Assembly (NCBI GenBank): GCA_013368325.1
Contig: JAACJK010000002.1
Location: 434,001 to 498,000 of the forward strand
Length of the DNA: 64,000 bases
From: Ephemerocybe angulata
Lineage: Eukaryota > Basidiomycota > Agaricomycetes > Agaricales > Psathyrellaceae
Direction: 5' to 3'
Position 1 is the first letter of the stretch, and each line of letters begins with the position of its first letter. Shown here piece by piece: positions 1-11,013 of the stretch. The notes under the pieces were generated by a model. The model saw only the letters and a list, made by a program, of their open reading frames with translations, was not told where the DNA came from and searched no databases. The position numbers were made by a program, and so were the translations under genes.

Positions 1-77
1 CTTATACATGATCCACCAAAGGGTTCGCTTAGTTACCGACACAACACCTAACCAAAGGAAAAGACACCACTGTCCAA

Positions 78-608
78 TCACCCAAGCCTCTCCGACTCAT
101 TCTCATACCCAGCCCACTTTCCCAACGCATCATCCACATCAAGCATCCTCGTCTCATAAAACCAATGCGCCGTAGGCTTCACCACATCCCAATTCCTGAT
201 CCTCGCATGCTCATCCCGGTCCAGCTGCGCGCCCCACACAGACCACTTGCCCGTCTTCGTATTCTCGTTGGCGATGGCGACGCCGCAGGTCTTGCAGCGG
301 TAGCGCTTCTTCCACGGTTTGTGCGCGACGTGGTAGAAGTCGAGTACGTCTTCTGGAGTGGCGCTGTGCGTCCAGCTGAAGGCGGTGGGCTCCCAGTGGA
401 TGGTGTGGATGAAGGCGGCAGCTGGAAGACGTGCCAAGCTCAATCAGTAATGGAATTGATATTGAGGGGTGATGTGGTACGCACCGTTGAATCTTTGGCA
501 GAGGGTGCAGTGGCAGTAGGCTGCTCGGACGGGGCGACCTTTGACCTGATATCGCGCTGCGCCGCAGAAGCAGCCGCCAGTGGTGACAATCTCTTCACTA
601 GACGCCAT
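78..608 (-). CDS. GFA/CENP-V domain protein (glutathione-dependent formaldehyde-activating enzyme-like)
   Basis: Two exons, 608-485 and 421-78, joined over a GTGCGT...AG intron, give 155 residues from the first ATG. Zinc-ligand cysteines of the GFA fold are visible: G-C-F-C-G near residue 15, C-H-C-T-L-C-Q-R near residue 36, and C-K-T-C-G in the second half, followed by the family-typical N-E-N-T. Fungal GFA-domain proteins are small zinc proteins whose substrates are mostly unproven, so formaldehyde/glutathione chemistry should not be assumed. No signal peptide is visible, so it is probably cytosolic. The next gene (930-1840) lies on the same strand about 320 nt upstream. Family call is firm; function is not. 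Confidence 0.87.
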
Positions 609-929
609 TTGGTTCGCTGCTAGTCGTGGAAGTGCAGGAAGGGAAGAGGAACTCCGGGCATCAGGATCTGGAAGGGGGTTATATGGATTCGCAAATTAAG
701 ACGTCATTGGAACGGTAACCGGCCGATTGCATTCATATGCTAATTGTCAGTGCACCCGGCCTGGAAAGGTCGTCTTTCCACTACTTAACACATGGCCACT
801 ACGTCTTTGGCCGCTTACCCTCCTTGGTCGAGGCATGTTGATGGGGAGTCCCGCGAATGGCTGGGTAGCAATGGCATTAAGTATATTCAGCAACGAGGAA
901 TACAGCACCGGCTTGTTGTACCCATAAAA
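609..929. other. intergenic, no feature seen
   Basis: Holds only short shadow ORFs. It serves as 3' region of the POM34-like gene and upstream region of the GFA gene, both on the minus strand. Confidence 0.5.
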
Positions 930-1840
930 CTATGGATCATCGGAATCGGAATCTTCGGTCTTCACAATACGTCCCAGGTACGAGCCATCCAAAGCACCTA
1001 ACGGAGAAGGGGACGACGTCAGTATCATAGCGAGGCCTTGTGGGGTGATAGCTACTTACGACCCGTACTGTTGAAGAGCTTGCCTCTATACGCAGGCACT
1101 GCTGGGCTGGGTGTGTACCCAACCGTAGACGTCGAAGATGCAAGGCTGCTGCGGGGAGTTGTGATGGTCGAGTACTGCATGACTCGAGTGGGGGTCGATA
1201 CTGGGGATGGTGGGTAATTCAAAGTGCTTCCGGAAAGGGATGACGAGAGAGATGAAGAGGGCGAGAAGGAGAAAGGTTTCTGTGGTTGTGGGCTCGACTG
1301 TGGTCGGTCCGATCTGTGTGTCAGTGCAAGTGCATTGGAGAGTGAGAACCGGCGTACCTGAGACGCGAGGAGCTTGGACTTTTGAGGTGTGTTTTGAGTC
1401 GACTTGGGTGACTTGAAATCCAACGCGTTTCCTCTCTTCGCGGGTGTTGGAGGGGGTGCAGCGCGTGGATACTTGATAGCATACGCGCTCTGAAGGATGT
1501 TCACAGAGAATATTACTGCCAAAGAAGTTTCTGGGAAATGATAAACATTCAAACGCGTCGCTGCTTGGGGCCGTTGGTAGGACTACTCACCAAAGACACA
1601 TATCCAGCGATACGTCCACTCGTTATTCCACTTTTCCGAGTACCGCCTCGTGAGTGTGACTATGATAGCCTTGGGTAACGATGGAAGGGGAAGGAGGGTA
1701 GCTAGGATGAAAAGAACAACGAGCCCGAGCATGTTGAACCGTATTCTCAGGAGCGCTTCTGTCCTGTGTGGCTTGAAACGATTGACCACTGCATCCTTGA
1801 GCCCTCCAAGGATGGATTTTGACTGGGATATTGAGGCCAT
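930..1840 (-). CDS. probable nuclear pore membrane protein, POM34-like
   Basis: Three exons (1840-1591, 1530-1060, 997-930) join in frame to 262 residues. Two hydrophobic segments are visible, around residues 34-55 (N-M-L-G-L-V-V-L-F-I-L-A) and about 80-100, the second running across the first exon junction. A Ser/Pro/Thr-rich, low-complexity basic tail follows and ends in an acidic stretch (K-T-E-D-S-D-S-D-D-P). Two transmembrane helices near the N terminus with a long disordered tail match the POM34 / NPCC family of pore-membrane nucleoporins, which sits in the nuclear envelope with Ndc1. The identification rests on this architecture and a remembered resemblance, not a clear motif. It could be another small two-pass nuclear-envelope or ER protein. 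Confidence 0.55.
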
Positions 1841-1992
1841 AGGATGATAGAAGACGAAGAGGCCTCAGACTAGAGCAATATGGTTCGCGTCAAGCCAAGT
1901 TTCAGCGCCGAAAGCGACAAAACGCGGTGACCGCAAGCACGTGGGCTGAGCCACCCCCTGGACAAAAAATACACAAGTATTCCCAACGTATC

Positions 1993-2066
1993 GGCCGACT
2001 AGCTCAGTTGGTTAGAGCGTCGTGCTAATAACGCGAAGGTCTTGGGTTCGATCCCCACGTTGGCCA
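1993..2066 (+). tRNA. tRNA-Ile (AAT anticodon)
   Basis: A 74-nt cloverleaf without intron. The acceptor stem GGCCGAC pairs with GTTGGCC (two G-T/A-T closing pairs), the D arm reads GCTCAGTTGGTTAGAGC, the anticodon stem TCGTG/CGCGA carries the loop CTAATAA with anticodon AAT, and the T loop reads GGGTTCGATCCC. The discriminator base is A2066 and CCA is not encoded. AAT would be read as inosine-AT, decoding isoleucine. Confidence 0.95.
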
Positions 2067-2705
2067 GATGACATTTTTGCATTTGCTCCCGATTTGAGCG
2101 TCGAGGCGCGGGAGCAGAGGCCTAGTCCGACGGTCGACTTCCGAGCGACAGCGCACTGCTTCTCCCTCTCTTTCCTTTCTCCAGACCACCACTACCCCCG
2201 TTTCGCTATGCTCCCGTGAAAACACCCAGCCCCAGTATCCCGCCGCTGCTGGCTCTCCAGGCGCGCCAAGAAATGTCTCAGCAGGCCTCCGAGTCCTGGT
2301 GTGATATGGATCTGAGGCTGGTGCATGTCGTTGCAGGATAGTACTTGCTCACCCCTTTTAGTTCGCCGTATTGACTTGTGCCTCGTCTGTGTCCTTTCGT
2401 ATCGAGTCCGTACGAGCGCTTAAAGGTAGCGCCCGTCCTTTTTGCCGACTGACTGAGCCATAACACGGTCTATACCCACACCATGGTACTCCAAAGATCT
2501 TGAAGCAAAGTGCAATCGAAGCCCCTAAGATTCAGATGCGCCACGGAACCAGTCCCGTCACGTAAACGGTAAAGCCATCGGAAGCATTCCCTTAGAACCG
2601 GTTGATACGCACCGCCATATAAGTTCTCGCTTTACTATCCTCACTCCTGCGAGGGACCCTGTCTCTTGCCCACCTGGAGACCCTTCCACTTCCTCTTCAT
2701 AAGCC
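2067..2705. other. intergenic, no feature seen
   Basis: 639 nt between the tRNA and the first methyltransferase-like gene. It holds only short ORFs without recognisable motifs. Confidence 0.5.
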
Positions 2706-3561
2706 ATGTCTGCTATGGCTAAAATTCCGCTGCTCGTCATCCTTGCCATATCCCTGCACGTATGCAACAGCCCTCCCGCGTAGAAGCCGAGCGAAAGGGA
2801 AAGGACACGTTCTAAATCGACGAGGCTCGAGTTGTTTATAGTTTGGCCAACGTTTGCATGTCTTCGGGTGCGTTCACACCTCGACCTCCAGTGCTGCGTC
2901 ACTGAATACGTATGGATGGAAACCAGATCTTTTGGAACGCGATTTCCCTCATTGAGATCCTCGTCATATGTAGCGCCAAATTTCCAGGAATCATGCCACT
3001 AGTCAGCCCTGCACTCTTTTCTTTTAGGCCTCAGGGCGACGCCAGCAACGTGAAATGTACCCTCATTTTCATCCTCGGGTGTGGACTTGCAGTCTTTGGA
3101 GCAACCATACGACAGATATCGTACCGCGCGCTGGGACCAATGTATACCTTCGAGATGTCAGTTCTAGATCAGCACAAGCTTGTAACGAGGGGGCCATACA
3201 AGTGGGTTCGGCATCCTGGCTACGCTGGGGGAGTGTGCTGCGTTATAGGGGCTTTCTGTTGCCACCTGACGAAGGTAAGCTCTTGATCTTGGTATATCAA
3301 GATGAGAATCGCGTTCACGCGGGCCGCCTGACGCTGAGGCTTTCTTCCTTCTAGTGTTCTTGGATACGAGAGTCGGGGATCCTGGGTTTAGCGGTTGGTA
3401 GAATTGCTATAATACCCGGTCCTGCTTTGCTCTTGATTATTATGGTCACATGCTTGAGGCGCATGAAGCGGGAGGATGAAGCAATGAAACGGAAATTTGG
3501 TAGCGACTGGGAACTGTGGGCAGGGCGAGTGAGGTACAAGTTGATACCTTGGGTGTATTGA
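2706..3561 (+). pseudogene. isoprenylcysteine carboxyl methyltransferase-like, copy A, with in-frame TAG
   Basis: Three exons (2706-2867, 2927-3274, 3355-3561) align one-for-one with copy B just downstream, and both total 717 coding nt. ICMT-family marks are clear in exons 2-3: multiple membrane segments, R-G-P-Y-K-W-V-R-H-P-G-Y in the AdoMet-binding region, and the C-terminal F-G-S-D-W-E...Y-K-L-I-P-W-V-Y. ICMT methylates the C-terminal prenylcysteine of CaaX proteins at the ER. A TAG at 2781-2783 (codon 26) interrupts exon 1 where copy B has a sense codon. All splice sites and frames are otherwise intact. Either this is a very young pseudogene, translation starts at a later Met (for example 2912), or a 24-nt GT...AG stretch that ends exactly at the TAG is removed. 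Confidence 0.75.
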
Positions 3562-3896
3562 GGGTTAGCTACATTATACACGCCAGTCCTATCGAAATCA
3601 CCAGAAATTCGTTGAAAATGCCAACGGAGAATACGGAGTAGGCCACTAAGGTGAGAGCCCTCATGTACCGTCATAAATGCTAAGTTCCGACGGAAGGCTG
3701 CTTCTCGAGTAAATGATGACGAATTGTTAGGACTCAAACTGCCTTCCATTGCCTCATGGGTCGGAGAGTATTGAGCGCCGTAGACTCGTGGAAGTGCTCT
3801 GAGCTTATACATAAAGTCGCTCTCCGGCAGGGAGATGTTACGCTTCATATCTCCCCTCAGCCAGCACTTCTGTGCTCCTTCAGCCTTCATACCATC
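3562..3896. other. intergenic between ICMT-like copies
   Basis: 335 nt of spacer acting as 3' region of copy A and promoter of copy B. An open frame in phase with copy B runs back to 3756, but its upstream residues have no counterpart in copy A. Confidence 0.4.
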
Positions 3897-4741
3897 ATGG
3901 TGGCGCCCTTCTACAAGATTCCGCTACTCATTATCCTTGCAGTATCCATGTATAACTGCAGCTCACCACCGACACCCTCGCCAAGTCGAAGTGAGAGGGA
4001 GAGCTCGAAGTCTACGAGACTTGAGTTCGTTCTGTCCCGGTCAATCGCAATATCTATTCGCGTGGGTGCATCTCAGTTATCTCAGCCTCACAACGTTATA
4101 ACTGAGCATACCTCGATATATCTCCATACACAGACGTTCTGGGCGGGTTTAACCATGATAGAGCTTGTCATCTACACTACGGAAATATATGGGCCTTCGT
4201 CCCTTCAAGCCGGCTTCCAACGCATCGCTTTCTTTTCAAGCGCAAACCGCACTATCCACTGCACGCCTATCTTCATACTTGGGTGCGGTTTGGCGGCCAT
4301 TGGATCAACCATCCGGTTCCTCTGCTTCGGTGCCATGGGCCCAATGTTCACCTTCGAAATGTCAGTGCTGAAAGGCCACAGGCTTATAACAACGGGACCT
4401 TACAGCTGGGTCAGGCATCCAAGCTATACCGGGCTGATGTTTTGCGTGATTGGAGTCTTTTGCTGCCATATGACAGAGGCGAGTGGGTAACAGAGAGGGT
4501 GCGAATGTCGCGCTGACGCTTGCTCGTATTTCAGGGCTCTTTGGTGCGCGAATCGGGTATTCTGAATAGCTTGGTTGGAAAATTGGTGGTCTTGCCGATT
4601 CCGATTACGTTTTTGGCCGTAAATGTTGCGCTTCTCAGGCGGATGAGGCGGGAGGACGAAGCCTTGAGACAACGGTTCGGCAGTGAATGGGAGGATTGGG
4701 CAAGAAGGGTCAGGTTCAAATTAATCCCCTGGGTGTATTGA
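3897..4741 (+). CDS. isoprenylcysteine carboxyl methyltransferase-like, copy B
   Basis: Exons 3897-4061, 4134-4478 and 4535-4741 give 238 residues. The start at 3897 was chosen because it matches the start of copy A; an in-phase Met at 3756 is the alternative. The N-terminal hydrophobic segment (I-P-L-L-I-I-L-A-V-S) is followed by further membrane segments, then T-G-P-Y-S-W-V-R-H-P-S-Y and the C-terminal R-E-D-E-A-L-R-Q-R-F-G-S-E-W with K-L-I-P-W-V-Y, all typical of the ICMT/PEMT superfamily. Intron 1 is 72 nt and could be read through in frame. Intron 2 appears to use a GC donor (GAG|GCGAGT), since the nearby GT donor gives a frameshift. Expected role: AdoMet-dependent methylation of prenylated proteins or a related small substrate in the ER membrane. 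Confidence 0.87.
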
Positions 4742-7700
4742 AACACGCTTGAAGGACGGCATCTCTTGAGCCTTGGGAGCACATTGATGCGTGTGGTAGT
4801 TTGATCAAGCCGGCCGAAACGAAATATACTCCCTTCCCTGGGCCCCATACGCGATGTCCCCCCGTAAGGATCTCGTCCGACACTGGTCGGCTAGTATTGA
4901 TTTTCCGCCAGTCCCGCCGTTACAAAGCCTACACTGAAAGTCGAGGTCTCGCCGGCAGCAAGTTGGTCGCCATCAACGGTCGGCGACTATCAATTCGGCT
5001 AAACTAGCGCCCATAAGGATCGTAGGTCGTCAAGTCGGCGACCTCGCTCGGACCGTGGCAGAAATGAGAACAACCTCTCCAGCAGTACGTTGCAACCGCG
5101 GGGATTTTGACCTACTATGCGACTGCGCTAACACAGGTTTTGGCTATGGGGGCGGTTCACAAAGTAAGTTGGTAACGTACTTGGGTCCCATACAAAACTA
5201 ACTTTATTTAACATTATCTGGCCAAGTACATTTTGCAAGGCCAAGTTACCTGCACGTTAGCTTGAAGTTAGCTTCAAGTTAACTTCAAGTTAACTTCAAG
5301 CTAACGTCAAGTGCATATTCAAGGTAACTTGGAGAAGAGGAGAGTCTTTTATGGGATAGATACACGTATATTTAAAGCTATGCCTGCTATCGGAACGTTG
5401 CACAGCTGCCCAAGTTAAATGGATTCTGCACAAAGTCTTTACAACAATCAATGCAAAATGGGCATTACTCTAGCGGATGAAGATGAGAGCACCCACCCTA
5501 CTCAGCGCATATCTTAGCAAGGCGCAGGACATGCTGATTCCTGGCCTTTTCGGTCCACCTATGCCAAAACCATGTGTCGAGACCCGAGGAGCGAGCAGTT
5601 CTCAACCCTCTGTGACAGATTCAGGGCGCTGACCTCCGCATCGCTTCACTGTGTGTGTTAGTACACCACTGTATATAATCTGACACCTAATATATACTCG
5701 ACGCCTCAACCAAGTCCAGAACTTAACCCATTCTGATGATGCATGGACAATTAATGCTACGTGCCTGATCAGATTTTCCGTACCCCTGGTACTTCGCACC
5801 TGAGCGTCCTAGCGCCTCCTATCTATACTAAAGAATGCCAGGATATAATGTGAAATTCGCTTACTAAAAAAACGAGGGCATATGACCGAGTAGAAGGGCG
5901 AGAAACTGAGCGCTGAGCGACACACTGTCCACTGTCGCACGGCTCATTACCTCCTGCAAATGGATTTCCCCGTCCTCCAAGCTACCAACACATACAGAAC
6001 GGTGAATAAATTTGGAATAAACACTAAGGGAACACAAAACAAGAAATGTAATGGACGAGGAACAACTATATTCTTACATACATTGTTTTGCCAAGTTTAC
6101 TTGAGGGAAAGTTAGAAAAACGACCAAGTTAACACGGATAACTTGGGTCGTGCTTGCAGGCAAAAAAGTACGTACTCAAGTAACTTTTTTCCCAGTCGGC
6201 TATGGGTCACCCGGATTTGAAATATGATCGGACCGATGTCGCAGCCTCAAGCTCTCATTTCCCGGAATATCGGTGAATCGCTTGCGGATAGACAGTAGCG
6301 GCGTCTGGAGATAAGCTGTCTCCTCCGAAAGGCGGTGAAGTAGCGGAGAGGTGTCCAATGTGAATAGAGAAGCGACGGGTGGAGTTCGATGTTCAGTCGG
6401 CAGGTGTATGCCGTGGTGTATCGTCGCAGAATTGCTCATCGAAAGCTACCACTTGTTGGAAAGATGTTCTGCGTTAACATAGAAGCAGGAGCAGAGTGCT
6501 ATGCGCACGCCGGCAGCGCGTGTGCCGAAAAACAAAACCTTCTTCCATCTCTATACCTGGAACTCTATACTCATGAGCGACAGTGATAGAAGAACAGAAC
6601 TGATCACGAATATGAGTGATACTCATGGATATCGTACTGACCTTCGAGAAACAGCAGACATCGCTGGGTCTAATCTACCAAATACATCGAGGTAAGCTAT
6701 ATCTCCCGGTGCGAAGCTGAATGAGGCCGCGAAAATCGTATGAGTGCAAGTGGCCCTTTGGGACAGTAGCAGCCTGTGTAGCATGAGAGCATCTCTGACT
6801 ATCAGCCCCTTATTAGACGAAAGTCGTCCAGGATATTGTTTGGCGACGGACAGATGCAGAGACGGTGATTGGGCGGATTAAAGCCACTGGCGCAATGTCC
6901 AATTAAAGGCACACATAGAGCAAGTAGAGAGACTTGAATCGGGCTCGGATATGTGCCTCTGGACTAACTAATATTTCTCGTTGTGGTAGATCCGCTAATT
7001 GTGCGAGGGAGCCTAACACAAGTGGTATCTCCTATTTTCTCTGTACCCCGCGATCTGGTCTGAAGACTGTGTTTTATAACGTCAGATGCCTTAAATTAAG
7101 GAAAGAAGAGTCGAAAACGTGTTGATGATTCTCCGGATCCTTTTTACAGGGCGCCGTCGGAGCAGAGGTTTATGGGGGTATAAAGTATGATGTCCTTTCC
7201 ATCGGTTCGCACTTCCTTCCCAATTAGACGTTAGCCAAGGCCAACCCGAGGGTAGCATTAAACTTTATCGAGGGCACTTATTTCCCATTGTTAAACCATA
7301 CTTACCTTGCCACCGTGACCCCAGATATGATCCCACAATCTCGGCGAGACATATACGCAGTGACCATGCACTATGCGCCTAGCTGCGCATTTCTTGATTC
7401 TTCGCGGCGTTTCTTAGGATACGGCAGGCTTACCTGTATCATATGGCACGGCCCCGGGGAGTTTTGATTCCTGGAACATGAAGAGAAACGAGGCCGATTG
7501 CGACGAGCACCGAAGAAATCGTGTTAACTGTTAAAATGTCGCCGAACAAACCGCTCTCCACTCGAACCTGTGTTCACTTCGTACAAGCTCTGGGATTCTT
7601 CCCAGTGTTACATGGAATTCGATGTTCTCCTTGCCGAGGAAGCACGGGAAGGATGTACTATCCGATGCTTTCTTACTCAGGGTGACATTCGCTATTCCGC

Positions 7701-9101
7701 TTCAACTCCACTTCTCGAGGGTTTGGGGATGGTGTGCGATTTACATGGGCCCTTCGACGTACTGGAGCCATATTAACAACGAATGGTAAGCACGCTGATA
7801 TTAACGGGTTTCTCTTCGTCAGTGGCCTGGACCCGGAAGCTAATCAAGCCATTAGCCATGTTCAAGGTGGCCTACTTCTATTAGTGAGCGTGCCAGAAGC
7901 AGGGTACAGACTCGGAAAGCAAGGCAAATTGCGCGACCGTGTCCTCAGCGGTACTTGGGACTGTCCGAGGGTACATGAGGGCATGTTGGCTATAAATCCC
8001 AGACCTAGAGTCCTTCGATGCTGTTAACCAGGTCCCAGGGACAAGCTTCGGAAGCCCGGCACAAGTTTCGGAGAAGAATGTATTCTGATCCGGGCTGATC
8101 TCCGACCCAAACCCAATTACGCTGGGTGCCCCTATTGAACTCTGTTTTGCTTTCCACCACATGTTCCTCCGAAGAACTTGGAGATTGGAGCTCCTGAGTT
8201 CCTCTTCAGAATTACTCCGTGGCTCCATGGCAAAGCGCCAGGCTCCAGGGTCGTGGCCAACTTGGGTCTTTCCTGCACATAGTTACCGACCGTTGCCACT
8301 GCCAGTTGGCAGTGGTCATGGTAGCTCATATCAACCTCCTGCGCGAGATCAACGGGATCGCTTACACCTGTAGACTGCGCCTCTTCGCCCTGGGCGTCCT
8401 GACAGTCAGCATCATGAAGTATACCCCGGAGAGTCGGTATAACCTGGAATCTCGTTGAGAATAAAGCAAAGCGCCGCGTTCGGACCTGCGTCTAAAGCTG
8501 TCTAAAGAGACACAAGACCATGGACTCGTGAGTGATTTCATCTTGCCTTCTATTGTATCATCGAATTTTGAATGCCCCAAGGCTCGAGGACATGCGGCGC
8601 CAATGAATGCAACAAACGGAGAAAGGTTGCCGCGTGCCACATTCAATTCTACGCAATCCAAACTCTCCTGTCTGACGTACTCTGTCTGCCATGCAGATAT
8701 TTTTGCTGGCAGACAACCTCCTTGTGAAGGTTTAAAGCCTTTACAATTTGCAACCTGTTCTTTGAACCTTGAAGGCTGAGGTCGAGCTCGAGTTGGAGAG
8801 CCGAGAGGACCTTCGGTCAATAAACGCTGATGCCACCCCTTCGAATTTGGCGCGACTTGATCGTGGGACAATTCCCCTCGCCTTATCTGACAAAGGAGGT
8901 CGAGTGCATCTGCTTTCAGAGATCTCGCATGTCAGAGATTCTCGGGTGGGCGTCCCTTGCACTCGAACACGAAGTCCGGCCCAATCGTGTCATCCACCGG
9001 GACTCGGTTTTCTTCAAAATGGCGCCTGCGTTTGATATCCTTCACCAGGTTGCAACATCTCCTTCGACTTCTCCTCCTCTCCCTACCTGATCGACGCGCA
9101 A
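4742..9101. other. 4.4-kb region with no supportable gene
   Basis: Only ORFs below about 170 codons occur, and none shows a recognisable domain, consistent splice structure or paralog in this window. The minus-strand ORF 8362-8871 and plus-strand ORFs 7570-8458 were examined and not supported. The region contains a short tandem repeat near 5255-5312 and possible inverted ends near 5161 and 6190. It may be repeat-derived. Confidence 0.5.
5251..5315. repeat. short AT-rich tandem repeat, unit about 11 nt (TTAACTTCAAG-like)
   Basis: Successive units read TTAGCTTGAAG, TTAGCTTCAAG, TTAACTTCAAG, TTAACTTCAAG, CTAACGTCAAG. The word CCAAGTTA also recurs just outside the array and near 6130, which suggests a common repeat family. 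Confidence 0.75.
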
Positions 9102-11013
9102 ATGACTTCTGGGCCCAAGTTTAGGGTTGCTATCTGGTACATCTTGAAGTCATACCGCTTGACTACCTTCTAATTCGACGATCTAGTGGGGCTGGTATCG
9201 GAGGATTGGTTACGGCTGGTGAGTCCGCTCAGCTTTGTGTGTCATGTCAGAATGCTCAACTCGTTTTACAGTTGCTCTTTCCAAGTCGCAGGATATTGAG
9301 GTGGTGATATATGAAGGAGCGCAGAAGCTCGCAGAAGTAGGTGCAGGAATTGGGCTCTTCAATCGTACGTCCTCCCACCCAACCCATATTCCTCGACCTA
9401 ACCTTTCACCAGGTCCATGGGAGCTGCTGCGCAAGCTTGGGCTGGAGGAAGAAATTCTCAAGTGCACAGAGATAAAACGGGAAGAAGGACCAGGTCTGTC
9501 CTCCCCCTCCTCTCCTCGTCGCCCATGGGAAATCTGACCACCTCTTTCAGTTCCCGCTTTCAATTACCGCAAGGGCGATAGGCCCGAGGGTATCGAGTTC
9601 TACACCCTGATCACGAAAGGTACGTGGTACTTCTCCTAGACGTCTGCCAGTCATTAATTTTGAGCTACTCTCCGTTGCCCAGGGAATTTGATGACGTTCC
9701 ACCGGGCAGACTTTCAAAATGCCGTGCTCCGCAAGCTGCCCCGATCCACCAAGATATTCTGCTCGAAGCGGCTCCGGTCATTTAACCAGCGAGAGACAGG
9801 TCCTGTCGAGCTATATTTCGAAGACGGATCTACCGCATCCTGCGATCTCCTAATTGGTGCAGACGGCCTAAAATCCGCGGTCCGTCGTACGATGTATACG
9901 GAGAAGGCCAAGGCAGCGCAATCAGAGAAGAGGGCGAAAGAAGCTGCAGAGTTCGAGGCCGCGATTGAGCCCTACTGGATTGGAACGAACGCCTATCGTG
10001 CCTTAATCCCCGTCGAACGTCTGAACGCACGGCACCCCGGACATCGTGTTTTCACCCAACCGACACAGGTGCGTGCCTTGCTGTTCCCCAGGTTTTGAGC
10101 GGGCAAAGCTGATCATAACGTCGCGTGTCCTATCAGTACTTGGGCAAGGACGGCGTGAGTCGATCTTTATTTCGAGTCTTGGGTGCCCCTTATTCACGAT
10201 GATTTTCGAATGGCAGTATGTAATCGCCTACCCGATTGCCATGGGTAAATTCATCAACTTCGTGGCCTTCACGGCGAGGCATGATCTCGAAGGCACAAAA
10301 TTCAACGGCCCATGGGTGGCTCCAACAGATAGCTCCGAAGTGACTGGCATGTTCCGGAGCTGGGAGCCAGAAGTACAAGCGCTCATGGATGTAAGCCGAG
10401 GCAAACTCTACGTCCCGCACTAATTTGCTGACCGTGTATCCTTTATCAGTGTGTAGAACGACCACTTTGCTGGGCCGTGCATTGCGTGAGGCCCCTAAGC
10501 ACCTACGTCCACGGACGGGTGGCTCTTATTGGAGATGCGGTGCGTGCCCATGAACTTGAGAGCCGTTATCTGAGCTCATGAGATCAACCACGTTCCAGGC
10601 CCACGCGAGCCCCCCTCACCAAGGTTCTGGTGCCGGACAAGCGATCGAGGTAATGCGCTCTATTAATATCATCCCGAAATTACTATCCCTAACGCCCTTC
10701 TTTTTAGGACGCCTTTGTACTTGCGACGGTTCTCGCCCACCCATCGACGACGCGGGAGAACCTCTCCCGGGCCTTGAGCATATTCGACCAGGTCAGGCGC
10801 CCAGTAGCGCAGGACGTGGACGACCGGAATCGCCTAAACGGACAGTATTTCACCTTCTGGCACACCGAGCTCGACGACCAGCTCCCGGGCGACGAAAAAC
10901 TCAAGATATTACAAGACCTTGCGGCCAAGTTCACGACGAATTGGGAGTGGGCGTGGTCGAGTTCTGCTGAGCCCGTGGTTCGCGAAGCGCTCCAGCTTCT
11001 TGAAAAGTCATGA
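9102..11013 (+). CDS. FAD-dependent monooxygenase (salicylate hydroxylase-like, UbiH/PHBH group)
   Basis: Eleven exons can be joined in frame from ATG 9102 to TGA 11013. The N-terminal dinucleotide fold G-A-G-I-G-G-L is created across the first intron (9136-9186 region). It is followed by V-I-Y-E-G, an F-H-R-A-D-F segment, the D-G motif L-I-G-A-D-G-L-K-S-A-V-R near 9853-9884, and G-D-A-A-H-A-S near 10535-10610, all hallmarks of class A flavoprotein hydroxylases. These enzymes use NAD(P)H and O2 to hydroxylate or decarboxylate aromatic acids, which suits a fungus living on lignin-derived phenolics. One exon (10139-10156, Y-L-G-K-D-G) is only 18 nt. There is no signal peptide, so it is intracellular. 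The exact substrate cannot be read from the sequence. Confidence 0.88.

Noticed and set aside
1320..1363. 44-nt GT...AG stretch in the POM34-like gene as a third intron
   Set aside because: Removing it puts the Ser/Pro-rich tail out of frame; retaining it leads cleanly into the last exon.
4488..4534. GTAACA donor for intron 2 of ICMT copy B
   Set aside because: Splicing there shifts the frame to a stop within a few codons; the upstream GC donor restores homology with copy A.
8362..8871. 169-codon minus-strand ORF upstream of the FAD monooxygenase
   Set aside because: No recognisable motif, no paralog and no splice partner.
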